Counted from the stretch's first letter, positions 1-7,892 are shown. The stretch: DNA of 8,099 nt from Clostridia bacterium (GCA_028700355.1 JAQVSX010000020.1:1-8099), one strand, 5' to 3'. Notes: generated from the letters alone by a model not told the origin. Numbers and translations are program-made.

Positions 1-417
1 ATATATTATACGCTTTCTGCCAATGATACAGATTTAGACAAAAAAATAAATGAGATAACCGGCGGCAGACTGGCAAAATATGCCATATATATAAGCGGAG
101 TCAATATCAGTATAAATAATATATTAAAATATATCAGAAGCGGCGGCATACTCGGCATTACAGGATTCTTAATTGAGGGCCTTTACGCAGATTTAAAGGA
201 AGCCCTTAACAAACAACTTACAATTACTTGTATCAGAAACGGTTACGGCAATATTGACAGCGCAATAAATATGCTGGCAACCAAAAATGTTGATTTATCT
301 ACCGTGCAGAGCAAAATTTTTAAATTCAGCGAAGCCGACAAGGCATTCGAATATTTATCAAAAGGAAGCGAAACGGATATTTACCATGCGGTTATAGACT
401 GCATTGCCAATGATTGA
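1..417 (+). CDS. Zinc-type medium-chain alcohol/polyol dehydrogenase, C-terminal part (5' end outside window)
   Basis: The frame is open from base 1 to a TGA at 415-417, giving 138 residues with no start inside the window. The piece looks like the end of the nucleotide-binding (ADH_zinc_N) domain of the MDR superfamily. It shows the pattern of a 'gG-(x)-a-y-i-s-GvN' strand, then a helix and 'LKYIRSGGILGITGF', matching the usual 'l..lr.GG.vv.vG' turn of the Rossmann fold. The C-terminal signature follows: 'AINMLATKNVDLS', then 'FKFSEADKAFEYL' and a final strand 'IYHAVIDC'. These enzymes oxidise or reduce alcohols, polyols or threonine with NAD(P). The catalytic zinc ligands and the GxGxxG loop lie upstream of the window, so substrate and metal dependence cannot be judged. 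The stop is 38 bases before the IlvD-like gene with no hairpin between them, so the two are probably co-transcribed. Family call is fairly secure; substrate is unknown. Confidence 0.72.
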   Translation: MYYTLSANDTDLDKKINEITGGRLAKYAIYISGVNISINNILKYIRSGGILGITGFLIEGLYADLKEALNKQLTITCIRNGYGNIDSAINMLATKNVDLSTVQSKIFKFSEADKAFEYLSKGSETDIYHAVIDCIAND

Positions 418-455
418 TTTCTATATAATATGGGAAGCTCTAATTAAGGATTATT

Positions 456-2123
456 ATGGAAAATCTGCTTACAAGAAATGTTGAAAACGCTCCACGACGT
501 TCTCTTTATAAATCTATGGGAGTAACCGACAATCAATTGAATAAACCTGTTGTCGGCGTTATCTATTCACACAATCAGACCGTCCCCGCACACAGCGATT
601 TAGACAAATTTTTAAACTGTATATGCGAAGGAATAATATCAGAAGGCGCAAATGCCGTGCTATGTTCCGTAATGAGCGTCGGCAGCAGCTCTATAGGTGG
701 ATTGTCGGGCAAATATCTGCTGCCTTCACGTGAGCTTATAGCGGATTCTATAGAATCCTTAGCCCATGCGAGCGGCTTTGATGCTTTGGTATTTGTGGGA
801 AGCTGCGACAGCACTATACCCGCTATGCTTATCGCCGCCGTGCGTGTTAATTTGCCCTGCATATTTGTAAGCCCGGGGATTTCCACCGCAGGTATTTATA
901 AGGGTAAAAAAATAGGCTATTCTCAGCTTTTGGAAGCTGTTTATGCCGTAAAATCGGGAAAAATTACGGCGGCTGAGCTTGAAGAGATAGAAAACGAGTT
1001 TTGCGGTCTGCCCGGCAGCGGTAGCGAAATGTCCAACTCTAACACAATGTGTTGTTTGACAGAGGTATTGGGACTTTCACTGCCCTTTAGCGCCACATTG
1101 CCTAAGGGCTGCGCAAAAAGATTTATGCTTGCCAAACAGTCAGGCGCTCAGGTTATAAACATATTAAAACAAAATATTACGCCTAAATTAATACTTTCTC
1201 TTGCCTCTCTTACCAATGCGTTAAGGTTTATTATGGCAACGGGAGGAAGCCCAGACTCTATTATGCACCTTATAGCATTAAGGCACGAACTTGAAATAAG
1301 CGAAAAGCTTTTCAGTTACAGCTTTATTGAAAACATTTCCGCAAAAACACCTTCTATCGTAATGCTTGCGCCTATGAACGATTATTATATGGAAGACTTT
1401 GACAGTGCAGGCGGCGTTATGGCGGTATTAAAAGAATTAAATACCCAAAAGCTGATTGACGGCACCGCTCTTACAATTTTAAACAAGCCGCTTTCGGCTT
1501 TGTATAGAAAAAGCTCGATATTAAACGAAGACATTATACGGAAAATCGGCAAAGCATATATGAAAAAAGGCGCTGTGGCGCTGCTGTTCGGAAACATTGC
1601 GGAAGAAGGCTGTTTTATAAGAAGACTGTTTGTATCTGAAAAAAACCTTGAATTTAAAGGCACTGCAAAGGTATTTAACAGCGAAGAAGATGCTCTGTAC
1701 GCTTTGCACTCACAAAGTGTGGGCGAGGGTGATTGCCTTGTAATAAGGTATGAAGGTCCCAAAGGCTCTCCCGGAATGAGAGAGATGAGGCTTGTCTGTG
1801 CGGCAATCAGCGGTATGGGGCTTGAAAATAAAACTGCGGTTATAACAGACGGCAGAATAGGCGGAACGTCAAAAGGCTTTGCTGTGGGCAGTATATGCCC
1901 CGAAGCCGCAATAAACGGAAATATAGCGCTTATTGAAGACGGAGATATAATAGAAATAGATATTAATAAGGGTAAAATATCTGCCAATGTGCCTGCAAAA
2001 GAGCTTAACGCAAGACGAAAAAGATTAAAGGTAAGGCAAACCGCAGCAAGCGGTTACCTGTTAAGATACAGCGAAGCGGTAACAGCCGCAAATCATGGAG
2101 CGGTATTAAAAGATAAATTTTAA
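456..2123 (+). CDS. IlvD/Edd-family dehydratase homologue (dihydroxy-acid dehydratase-like) with degenerate active site
   Basis: The 555-residue protein is full length for short bacterial IlvD (about 550-615). The ATG at 456 has AAGGA at 446-450, 5 bases upstream. Family landmarks run in order: VPAH (43-46, family VPGH), LPSRELIADS (89-98), GSCD (115-118), LTEVLGLSLP (201-210), MATGGS (260-265), MEDFDSAGG (312-320), LLFGNIAEEG (376-385), RYEGPKGSPGMREM (431-444), TDGR (464-467), PEAA (482-485) and LIEDGD (492-497). IlvD removes water from dihydroxy-acids in valine/isoleucine synthesis; relatives act on sugar acids, using an Fe-S cluster and Mg2+. By hand alignment to the E. coli enzyme, several key residues are changed: the DDG metal Asp is Gly76 (preceded by Val75), the carbamylated Lys of CDK is Ser119, the cluster Cys of GSC is Gly189, and the Ser of DGRFSGG is Gly469. 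Cys117, Asp118 and Glu443 remain. Family membership is near certain, but normal dihydroxy-acid dehydratase activity is doubtful. It follows the dehydrogenase fragment, probably in one operon. Confidence 0.88.
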   Translation: MENLLTRNVENAPRRSLYKSMGVTDNQLNKPVVGVIYSHNQTVPAHSDLDKFLNCICEGIISEGANAVLCSVMSVGSSSIGGLSGKYLLPSRELIADSIESLAHASGFDALVFVGSCDSTIPAMLIAAVRVNLPCIFVSPGISTAGIYKGKKIGYSQLLEAVYAVKSGKITAAELEEIENEFCGLPGSGSEMSNSNTMCCLTEVLGLSLPFSATLPKGCAKRFMLAKQSGAQVINILKQNITPKLILSLASLTNALRFIMATGGSPDSIMHLIALRHELEISEKLFSYSFIENISAKTPSIVMLAPMNDYYMEDFDSAGGVMAVLKELNTQKLIDGTALTILNKPLSALYRKSSILNEDIIRKIGKAYMKKGAVALLFGNIAEEGCFIRRLFVSEKNLEFKGTAKVFNSEEDALYALHSQSVGEGDCLVIRYEGPKGSPGMREMRLVCAAISGMGLENKTAVITDGRIGGTSKGFAVGSICPEAAINGNIALIEDGDIIEIDINKGKISANVPAKELNARRKRLKVRQTAASGYLLRYSEAVTAANHGAVLKDKF

Positions 2124-2130
2124 AATGTAA

Positions 2131-2162
2131 AAATGGGGACGGTAATATTACCGTCCCCATTT
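2131..2162. terminator. Perfect 32-base palindrome, bidirectional intrinsic terminator
   Basis: The left half reads AAATGGGGACGGTAAT and the next 16 bases are its exact reverse complement, so both strands can form a GC-rich hairpin (GGGGACGG paired with CCGTCCCC, AT-only tip). It lies 8 bases past the IlvD-like stop and 14 bases before the end of the convergent topoisomerase A-subunit gene. On the minus strand the hairpin is followed by ATTTTTACATTTT, a good U-tract. On the plus strand the tail (ACCATTATTTTG) is weaker. It therefore most likely ends both transcripts, and works better for the minus-strand operon. The GGGGACGG core also resembles dispersed palindromic repeat units of Firmicutes. 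Confidence 0.82.
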
Positions 2163-2175
2163 ACCATTATTTTGT

Positions 2176-4638
2176 CTATATTGTGATATATTGGGCGCTG
2201 TTTCTGTGCATATAAGCTCTTTTTGCCTTAAAGCCCTTTTTGTAACCGCTTAGTCCCTTAACCTTAGACAGCCTGCTTTCAGAGGGTATCTCGTCGGTAG
2301 AGAGTACGACAAGCTCATCTGCGCCGGTAACGGCAATTTCAAATGGAAAAATCACATAATTTGCAAATATAAGCTTGCTGCCCGCATCTCCCTTTAAATC
2401 GGTAAACTTTACGCCCTTTCTGTATCTGCCTATTACTTCAAAATCGGATATTTTGGTTTTCTTGAACATTCCCTTGTCGGTTACGGCAATAATATTGCCT
2501 TCATTAGAAACCTGAGCGGCAAAAATAACATAGTCGGAATCGACTAAGCTTATGCCCCGCACCCCGCCGGCAATTCTGCCCTGAGAGGGCAAATCATCCT
2601 TAGAAGCGTTAAGACACATTCCCTTTGACGTAATAAAGAGCATACTTGTGCCTTTAGCGTCATTTTCTATATTTACAACCTCGTCTCCCTCTTTAAGCTT
2701 GATAGCGGCAAAAGACGATTTTAATAGATTGTAATCAGGCCACGGCGATTTTTTTACATAGCCCTGTTTTGTAAAGAATATCAAATTGCCGTCTGCAAGC
2801 TCGTCCAAAAACGGATATATAAATACTACTTTTTCTTCGGGCAGACAGCTTGTTATTTCAGATAAAAGCTGCCCTTTTTCTTTATATTTACATTCTGCAA
2901 GCTGTGAGCAATCAACTTTATAACAATTCCCCTTATCGGTAAACATCATTACGGTACAATTGCTTTGCGTCTCTATCAGGCAGCAGGCTATTTCACTTTC
3001 AGAAGATTTTCCCGTAAGGTTTTTGTTAGACATATTATAATTTTTAATCGGCACACGTTTTATTCTGCCGTCGGCGCTTACCGCTACCATATAGCTTTCT
3101 ATTTTTTCGTCTTGGTCTGCGGCGTACAATACCTCTGCCTGTTCAGAGCTTTTTACTACTATGCTGCGGCGCTCGTCCTTAAACTGCCTTTTAATGCTTT
3201 GAAGCTCTTTTTTTATAACTTCTTTAAGCGCCTTTTTGCTGTCTAATACTCTTTGCAACTGCTCTATAAGCTCTTTCAGACCTTTAAGCTCTTCTTCAAG
3301 TTTAAATATTTCTAAATTGGTTAGCCTTGCAAGGCGCATATCAAGCACAGCCTGCGCCTGCTTTTCGCTTAAATTAAATTTTTCCCTTAAATTTGCCCTT
3401 GCCTCTGTGGTGTTCTTAGAAGATTTTATTACCTTTACGACTTCGTCAATATTCCTTATGCAAATTATCAGCCCCTCTAATATATGCTCCCTTTCCTTTG
3501 CCTCTTTTATTTCGTATTTGGTACGCCTAAGTATTACCTCTTTTTGATAATTAACATAATAATGAATAATATCCAAAAGCCCCATTTGCTGCGGCTTTCC
3601 GTCGGCAATTGCCACCATATTTATTCCGTAAGAAGTTTCTAAATCGCTATATCTATACAGCTCCTTTAATATGGCTTGAGGGTCATAGTCTTTTCTGATT
3701 TTTATAACCGCACGCATTCCGCTTCTGTCAGATTCGTCGCTTATATCGTATATGCCGGCAAATAAATCCTTTTTGTTTTCTTTAAGTTCAAGTATTTTTT
3801 GCAACAGGTTTGCTTTGTTTACCTGATAAGGCAGCTGCGTAATTACTATATTCTTTTTTTCGTTTTCTGCGTTTTCTATTTCTATTTTTGCACGCAGCAT
3901 TATCCTGCCTTTGCCGGTTTCGTATGCCCTTTCTAATTCCTCACCCGCTATAATATAGCCGCCTGTCGGAAAATCAGGACCTTTGATTATTTTCATAATC
4001 TCTTTTAAAGATATATTCTTGTTATCTATAAATGCCGTTACGGCATCTATTGTCTCTGCCAAATTGTGAGGCGGTATGTTTGTTGCAAGCCCTACGGCAA
4101 TGCCTGTTGCTCCGTTTACCAAAAGATTGGGGTATTTGCCCGGCAGCATATCAGGCTCTAACATTGTATCGTCAAAATTAAGGGAAAACTTAACGGTATC
4201 TTTATCTAAATCCTTTAAAAGCTCCATTGCAAGCGGCATAAGCCTTGCCTCTGTGTAACGCATTGCAGCGGCGGAATCCCCGTCTACAGAGCCGTAATTG
4301 CCATGTCCGTCTACAAGCGGCATACGCATACTAAAGGGCTGTGCCATTCTGACCATTGCATCGTAAACAGACCTGTCCCCATGGGGATGATATTTACCGA
4401 GACAGTCGCCTACTATTCTTGCTGATTTACGGTAAGGCTTGTCAGGCGTGATGGAAAGCTCGCGCATTGTAAAGAGTATGCGTCTTTGAACGGGTTTAAG
4501 CCCGTCTTCAACACGGGGCAGCGCCCTGTCAAGTATTACATATTCCGCATACGGTATCATTGAATTATGGATAACCTGATCTAAACTGCTATCTTGTATA
4601 TTAGGATTTAAATCTGATATTTCTATTTGTTTTGCCAT
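2176..4638 (-). CDS. parC: Type IIA DNA topoisomerase subunit A (ParC-like topoisomerase IV A; GyrA homologue)
   Basis: This is the 820-residue DNA breakage-reunion subunit that pairs with the ParE/GyrB-like ATPase encoded just upstream. The winged-helix domain carries KPVQRRIL (48-55), the HPHGD loop (84-88) and the catalytic tyrosine Tyr128 in AAMRYTE, which forms the 5'-phosphotyrosyl link. NGATGIAVG (175-183) and IPPHNL (188-193) are the usual core motifs. A charged helical coiled-coil tower spans about 440-490. From about 515 there are six beta-pinwheel repeats with 'G-x-x-K' turns (GRIKRVP, GNCYKVD, GYVKKSP, GMCLNAS, GMFKKTK and a final one). The GyrA box (QRRGGRG type), expected in the first blade near 533-546, is absent. 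The N-terminal signature [16 protein letters not shown] also resembles clostridial topoisomerase IV-type A subunits. Together these favour ParC over GyrA, though automated tools may say gyrA. AAGGAG at 4645-4650, 6 bases before the ATG, supports the start. Arg89 sits at the quinolone hot-spot serine position. Confidence 0.9.
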   Translation of the reverse strand: MAKQIEISDLNPNIQDSSLDQVIHNSMIPYAEYVILDRALPRVEDGLKPVQRRILFTMRELSITPDKPYRKSARIVGDCLGKYHPHGDRSVYDAMVRMAQPFSMRMPLVDGHGNYGSVDGDSAAAMRYTEARLMPLAMELLKDLDKDTVKFSLNFDDTMLEPDMLPGKYPNLLVNGATGIAVGLATNIPPHNLAETIDAVTAFIDNKNISLKEIMKIIKGPDFPTGGYIIAGEELERAYETGKGRIMLRAKIEIENAENEKKNIVITQLPYQVNKANLLQKILELKENKKDLFAGIYDISDESDRSGMRAVIKIRKDYDPQAILKELYRYSDLETSYGINMVAIADGKPQQMGLLDIIHYYVNYQKEVILRRTKYEIKEAKEREHILEGLIICIRNIDEVVKVIKSSKNTTEARANLREKFNLSEKQAQAVLDMRLARLTNLEIFKLEEELKGLKELIEQLQRVLDSKKALKEVIKKELQSIKRQFKDERRSIVVKSSEQAEVLYAADQDEKIESYMVAVSADGRIKRVPIKNYNMSNKNLTGKSSESEIACCLIETQSNCTVMMFTDKGNCYKVDCSQLAECKYKEKGQLLSEITSCLPEEKVVFIYPFLDELADGNLIFFTKQGYVKKSPWPDYNLLKSSFAAIKLKEGDEVVNIENDAKGTSMLFITSKGMCLNASKDDLPSQGRIAGGVRGISLVDSDYVIFAAQVSNEGNIIAVTDKGMFKKTKISDFEVIGRYRKGVKFTDLKGDAGSKLIFANYVIFPFEIAVTGADELVVLSTDEIPSESRLSKVKGLSGYKKGFKAKRAYMHRNSAQYITI

Positions 4639-4663
4639 TAAATTCTCCTTCGGCTTAAAAAGA

Positions 4664-6616
4664 CTAAACGCTTGCTTCGCTGATAAACTCGTCTACTTTG
4701 TTAAAATTGGCATATTCCGATATATATTTTTTTCTCGCTTCGACATTGTCGCCCATAAGTACGGTTATCAGCTTTTCACATTCGGTTGCGTCTTCCAAAG
4801 TAACACGGAGCAGTTTTCTTGCCGCAGGGTCCATAGTGGTATCCCAAAGCTGTTCGGGGTTCATTTCTCCGAGTCCCTTATATCTTTGTATGGTATAACC
4901 CTTTCCTAAGTTTTTAGTAAAGCGTTCAAGTTCTTTATCGTCATAAGCGTATTGCGTTTTGTTTCTGTACGCTACTTTGTAAAGAGGAGGCTGCCCTATA
5001 TAAATATGCCCTTCGTTGATTAACTCTTTCATATATCTGAAAAACAGCGTAAGAAGGATAGACCTTATATGTGCGCCGTCCTGATCGGCATCGGCTAATA
5101 TAATGACCTTATAGTATTTTAAGTTGTCAAGACAAAAGTCCTCGCCGATTCCTGTACCGATAGCAGAAATAATTGACCTTATTTCTTCATTGGCAAGCAC
5201 TTGGTCTATTCTCTTTTTTTCGGCGTTCAGCGGCTTTCCCTTTAACGTAAGTATTGCCTGAAACTTTCTGTCCCTTGCTTGTTTTGCGCTGCCGCCGGCA
5301 GAATCTCCCTCTACTATAAACAGCTCGTTAAGCTCTGCTTTTTTACCGGTACAGCTGCTTAATTTGCCAACCAGATTGGCATTTTCTATGCTGTTTTTTT
5401 GGCGGGTAATTTCCTTAGCCTTACGTGATGCCTCTCTGACTTTTGCGGCTGATACGGCTTTTTGCATAACAGATTCCATAATTTTGCCGTACCCGCGGGA
5501 ATTGATTAAAGAGCTTAATTTTTCCACAGTAATATTTTCAATCAGCGAGCGGGCTTCGGGGTTGCCCAATTTTGTTTTTGTCTGCCCTTCAAACTGAACA
5601 TTTTTCATTTTAACCGACAATACCGCCGTTATGCCTTCACGGAAATCCTCACCTAAAAAATTAGAGTCCTTTTCCTTTAATATGCCGTTATTTCTGGCAT
5701 AGTCGTTAAAAACCCTTGTAAGTGCAGATTTAAAGCCCGTTTCGTGCGTGCCACCCTCTGATGTCGGAATATTGTTGACATAAGAAAATATGCTTTCTGT
5801 ATAGCCGTCGTTATACTGCAATGCAGCGCTCATTTGCAATGTATCGTTACAGCCGCTAATATATATCGGCTCTTCAAAAAGAACCTTTTTGTTTTCGTTT
5901 AAATAGCTTACAAAATCGACCAAGCCGCCCTCGTAAAAATATTCTTTCTTATATGGCAGCTCTCCCCGCAAATCTATCAGTTCTATCAAAAGACCTTTAT
6001 TTAAAAAGGCAAGCTCTTTAAGCCTTTTTGCTACAGTTTCAAAATTATATACAATGCTTTCAAAAACGTTTTTATCGGGTAAAAAAGTTACTAGTGTTCC
6101 CTGCTTTTTTGTTGCGCCCCTTTCTTCCAAAGGGATTTTTATTCTGCCCGATTCGATTTTTTTTGTGCCAGGGTCGTATTTACTTTCAAATTCGGTATAA
6201 TATATTTTGCCGTCCTTGTATACCTCTACTATAAGCCAAGAGGACAGAGCGTTTACAACCGAAGCGCCCACTCCGTGCAGACCTCCGCTGTAATTGTAAT
6301 TCTCGTCAGAAAACTTGCCGCCGGCATGCAGCTCTGTAAAGACAACTTCTACTCCCGTCATCTGTTTTTGGGGATGAATGTCTACGGGTATTCCCCTGCC
6401 GTTATCCTCTACCGAAATGCTTAAATCGCTGTTCAGGGTTATTGTAATCTTGCTGCAAAAACCGTTAGATGCCTCGTCTATGCTGTTGTCGACAATTTCC
6501 CATAGCAGATGGTGCAGCCCCCTTGAACCTGTGCTGCCGATATACATTCCCGGGCGCATTCTTATTGCGTCGAGTCCCTCTAAGATCTTAATATCTTTTG
6601 CTTTGTATTCTGTCAT
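4664..6616 (-). CDS. parE: Type IIA DNA topoisomerase subunit B (ParE-like topoisomerase IV B; GyrB homologue)
   Basis: This is the 650-residue ATPase subunit of a type IIA topoisomerase, which drives strand passage through the gate built by the A subunit. The GHKL ATPase domain has RPGMYIGST (21-29), catalytic Glu40 and Mg-binding Asn44 in [18 protein letters not shown] (71-77) and the G-rich lid [15 protein letters not shown] (111-125). The transducer domain ends with the ATP-contacting QTKTKLGN loop (Lys347). The TOPRIM domain has VEGDSAGG (Glu436) and the metal triad Asp509, Asp511, Asp513 in DADQDGAH. The tail has PLYKV and [14 protein letters not shown] (578-591). The length lacks the ~165-residue insert of proteobacterial GyrB, as is normal in Firmicutes. 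'[17 protein letters not shown]' and '[15 protein letters not shown]' are closer to clostridial ParE-type than to GyrB (which has GKILNVEKA), but this discrimination is by eye. AAGGAG at 6621-6626 lies 4 bases before the ATG. It is first in a two-gene operon with parC. Confidence 0.9.
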   Translation of the reverse strand: MTEYKAKDIKILEGLDAIRMRPGMYIGSTGSRGLHHLLWEIVDNSIDEASNGFCSKITITLNSDLSISVEDNGRGIPVDIHPQKQMTGVEVVFTELHAGGKFSDENYNYSGGLHGVGASVVNALSSWLIVEVYKDGKIYYTEFESKYDPGTKKIESGRIKIPLEERGATKKQGTLVTFLPDKNVFESIVYNFETVAKRLKELAFLNKGLLIELIDLRGELPYKKEYFYEGGLVDFVSYLNENKKVLFEEPIYISGCNDTLQMSAALQYNDGYTESIFSYVNNIPTSEGGTHETGFKSALTRVFNDYARNNGILKEKDSNFLGEDFREGITAVLSVKMKNVQFEGQTKTKLGNPEARSLIENITVEKLSSLINSRGYGKIMESVMQKAVSAAKVREASRKAKEITRQKNSIENANLVGKLSSCTGKKAELNELFIVEGDSAGGSAKQARDRKFQAILTLKGKPLNAEKKRIDQVLANEEIRSIISAIGTGIGEDFCLDNLKYYKVIILADADQDGAHIRSILLTLFFRYMKELINEGHIYIGQPPLYKVAYRNKTQYAYDDKELERFTKNLGKGYTIQRYKGLGEMNPEQLWDTTMDPAARKLLRVTLEDATECEKLITVLMGDNVEARKKYISEYANFNKVDEFISEASV

Positions 6617-6626
6617 AAAACTCCTT

Positions 6627-6641
6627 AGATAATATTTATCT
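6627..6641 (-). repeat. 15-base inverted repeat next to the parE ribosome site
   Basis: On the minus strand this reads AGATAA, a 3-base centre, then TTATCT, directly upstream of AAGGAG at 6621-6626. The two arms are perfect complements. It could be a weak AU-only hairpin in the parE leader or a small operator. AGATAA also occurs at 6675-6680 on the plus strand. In such AT-rich sequence chance is a real alternative, so only the symmetry is certain. Confidence 0.35.
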
Positions 6642-6694
6642 TATTAAATTGCAGTTATAAGGAATAATATAAAAAGATAACTTTCAATAATTTT

Positions 6695-6723
6695 ATTATA
6701 CCAAAAAACGAATGATTTCACAA
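6695..6723 (-). promoter_or_regulatory. Predicted sigma-A promoter of the parE-parC operon (extended -10)
   Basis: Read on the minus strand, TTGTGA (-35, 4 of 6 consensus; bases 6718-6723) is followed by a 17-base spacer and a perfect TATAAT (-10; bases 6695-6700). The spacer ends in TGG, so the -10 element is extended (TGnTATAAT). Transcription would start near base 6688, leaving an AT-rich leader of about 70 bases before the parE ATG. No other candidate in the divergent spacer fits this well on this strand. Confidence 0.72.
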
Positions 6724-6765
6724 GAGTAATAAAGTAATAATTAAAAGACAATATATCAATAATAA

Positions 6766-6797
6766 TGGACAATTGCATATAATATTATAAGTATAAA
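6766..6797 (+). promoter_or_regulatory. Candidate murG promoter region
   Basis: TGGACA at 6766-6771 is one mismatch from the -35 consensus. Possible -10 boxes follow at 6778-6783 (perfect TATAAT, but with no good -35 at normal spacing) and 6792-6797 (TATAAA, 20 bases from TGGACA). The exact pairing cannot be decided, but murG must be read from this AT-rich stretch because its upstream neighbour is divergent. The whole divergent spacer 6617-6818 contains no gene. Confidence 0.35.
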
Positions 6798-6818
6798 TTA
6801 TTATCGGAAATTTGCTTT

Positions 6819-7868
6819 ATGAAAACTATTGTTCTTTGCGGCGGCGGAACTGCGGGGCATGTTCTGCCCGCTTTGGCGCTTGTGCCGCTGCTAAAAAGGC
6901 ATTTTGACAACATTGTATTTATGGGCGGAAAATACGGCATAGAAAAGGAAATTATCAGCCGCCATAATATCGAATTTATCGGAGTGGAAAACGCTAAATT
7001 AAAAAGGCAGCTCAGTTTAAAAAACGCTCTTATACCCTTTAAATTATTAAAGGGTATATCTGAGGCTAAAAAATACCTTAAATCGGTTATGCCTTCGGCG
7101 GTATTTTCTAAGGGGGGCTATGCGGCGCTGCCCGTAAGCATTGCCGCCGCTATGCTTAAAATCCCCGTAATATGCCACGAATCAGATTTGTCAATGGGCC
7201 TTGCAAATAAATTGTCGCTTCCGTTTTGCAGGGCGTTATGCACTTCGTTTGAGCCTTGCGCAAAAAAAATCAAAAAAGCAGTTTATACAGGCCCGCCCGT
7301 AAGGGAGGAGCTTTTTACAGGCGACAGCAGCAAAATTTTAAAAAACTTTATGCAAAAAAAACCCGTAATTTTAATTACGGGAGGCAGCAGCGGCGCAGCG
7401 TATTTAAACAGCTTGGTACGCAGTTGCTTAGACAGTCTGCTAAGCTATTATAATATTATCCATATATGCGGTAAGGGCAATTTAAACAATCTTCGGCGTG
7501 AAGGTTATCTGCAGCTTGAATTTTCGCATAATATGCAGGATATTTTTGCCGCATCGGACTATGTCGTTTCAAGAGGCGGCTCTAACGCTTTGTTCGAGCT
7601 TATGCTGCTTAAAAAGCCTTCTGTTATTATTCCTTTGCCCAAAAACGCTTCGAGAGGAGACCAGCTGCAAAACGCCGAATATTTTGAAAAAAAGGGTTGC
7701 ATTATAACGGTATTGCAGCAGGGACTTGATGCAAAAAAATTTATCGGCAGCATTAAGCAGCTTGCCGATAAAAAAAATGTGCTGATTGATAATATTAAAA
7801 ATTCTGATATTCGCTGCGGCAATAAAAAAATTGTGGACGTAATATTAAGATATGCTAAATCAAAATAA
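6819..7868 (+). CDS. murG: MurG, UDP-GlcNAc : lipid I N-acetylglucosaminyltransferase
   Basis: MurG moves GlcNAc from UDP-GlcNAc to lipid I at the inner face of the membrane, making lipid II, the peptidoglycan precursor. The 349 residues match the usual 350-370 of this GT-B (GT28) enzyme. The N-domain has the acceptor/phosphate loop GGGTAGHVLPA (8-18; His14 equals E. coli His19), VFSKGGY (95-101), HESD (120-123), GLANKL (127-132) and TGPPVREEL (157-165). The C-domain donor site has ITGGSSGAAYLN (186-197), HICGKGN (215-221), SRGGSNALFE (251-260; Glu260 equals the ribose-binding Glu269) and SRGDQLQNA (278-286; Gln282). This is the clostridial style of MurG. The ATG at 6819 is preceded only by a weak CGGAAA (6805-6810), but starts exactly at the conserved MKTIVLCGGG N-terminus. 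The gene stands alone, divergent from parE, rather than inside a dcw cell-wall cluster. No GC-rich terminator hairpin follows it. Confidence 0.93.
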   Translation: MKTIVLCGGGTAGHVLPALALVPLLKRHFDNIVFMGGKYGIEKEIISRHNIEFIGVENAKLKRQLSLKNALIPFKLLKGISEAKKYLKSVMPSAVFSKGGYAALPVSIAAAMLKIPVICHESDLSMGLANKLSLPFCRALCTSFEPCAKKIKKAVYTGPPVREELFTGDSSKILKNFMQKKPVILITGGSSGAAYLNSLVRSCLDSLLSYYNIIHICGKGNLNNLRREGYLQLEFSHNMQDIFAASDYVVSRGGSNALFELMLLKKPSVIIPLPKNASRGDQLQNAEYFEKKGCIITVLQQGLDAKKFIGSIKQLADKKNVLIDNIKNSDIRCGNKKIVDVILRYAKSK

Positions 7869-7892
7869 AATCAGCTTATTTATTTAATGTGC

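Noticed and set aside
418..455. A separate promoter for the IlvD-like gene (TATATAAT-like bases at 422-430).
   Set aside because: The AT-rich string overlaps the short gap after the dehydrogenase stop, and no convincing -35 is seen at normal distance. Co-transcription with the upstream gene is simpler.
1385..1987. A 200-residue open frame on the minus strand, opposite the IlvD-like gene.
   Set aside because: It is fully inside the IlvD-like coding region, which has clear family motifs throughout. The antisense product has low-complexity Ser/Ile/Pro-rich sequence, no recognisable domain and no ribosome site that I can see.
2176..6818. Replication origin next to a gyrB-gyrA pair.
   Set aside because: No dnaA, dnaN or recF is present, I see no cluster of TTATCCACA-type DnaA boxes in the 6617-6818 spacer, and the pair looks like topoisomerase IV rather than the origin-linked gyrase.
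7362..7381. A 9-base inverted repeat with a 2-base centre (CCCGTAATT / AATTACGGG) inside murG.
   Set aside because: It lies within the conserved coding stretch for residues about 182-188 (PVILITG), where codons are constrained. It has no T-tract and no reason to act as a terminator, so chance is the simplest explanation.
7869..7892. Terminator between murG and the isocitrate dehydrogenase gene.
   Set aside because: Only a short AT-only symmetry (AAATAA / TTATTT) is present, with no GC stem or U-tract good enough to call.
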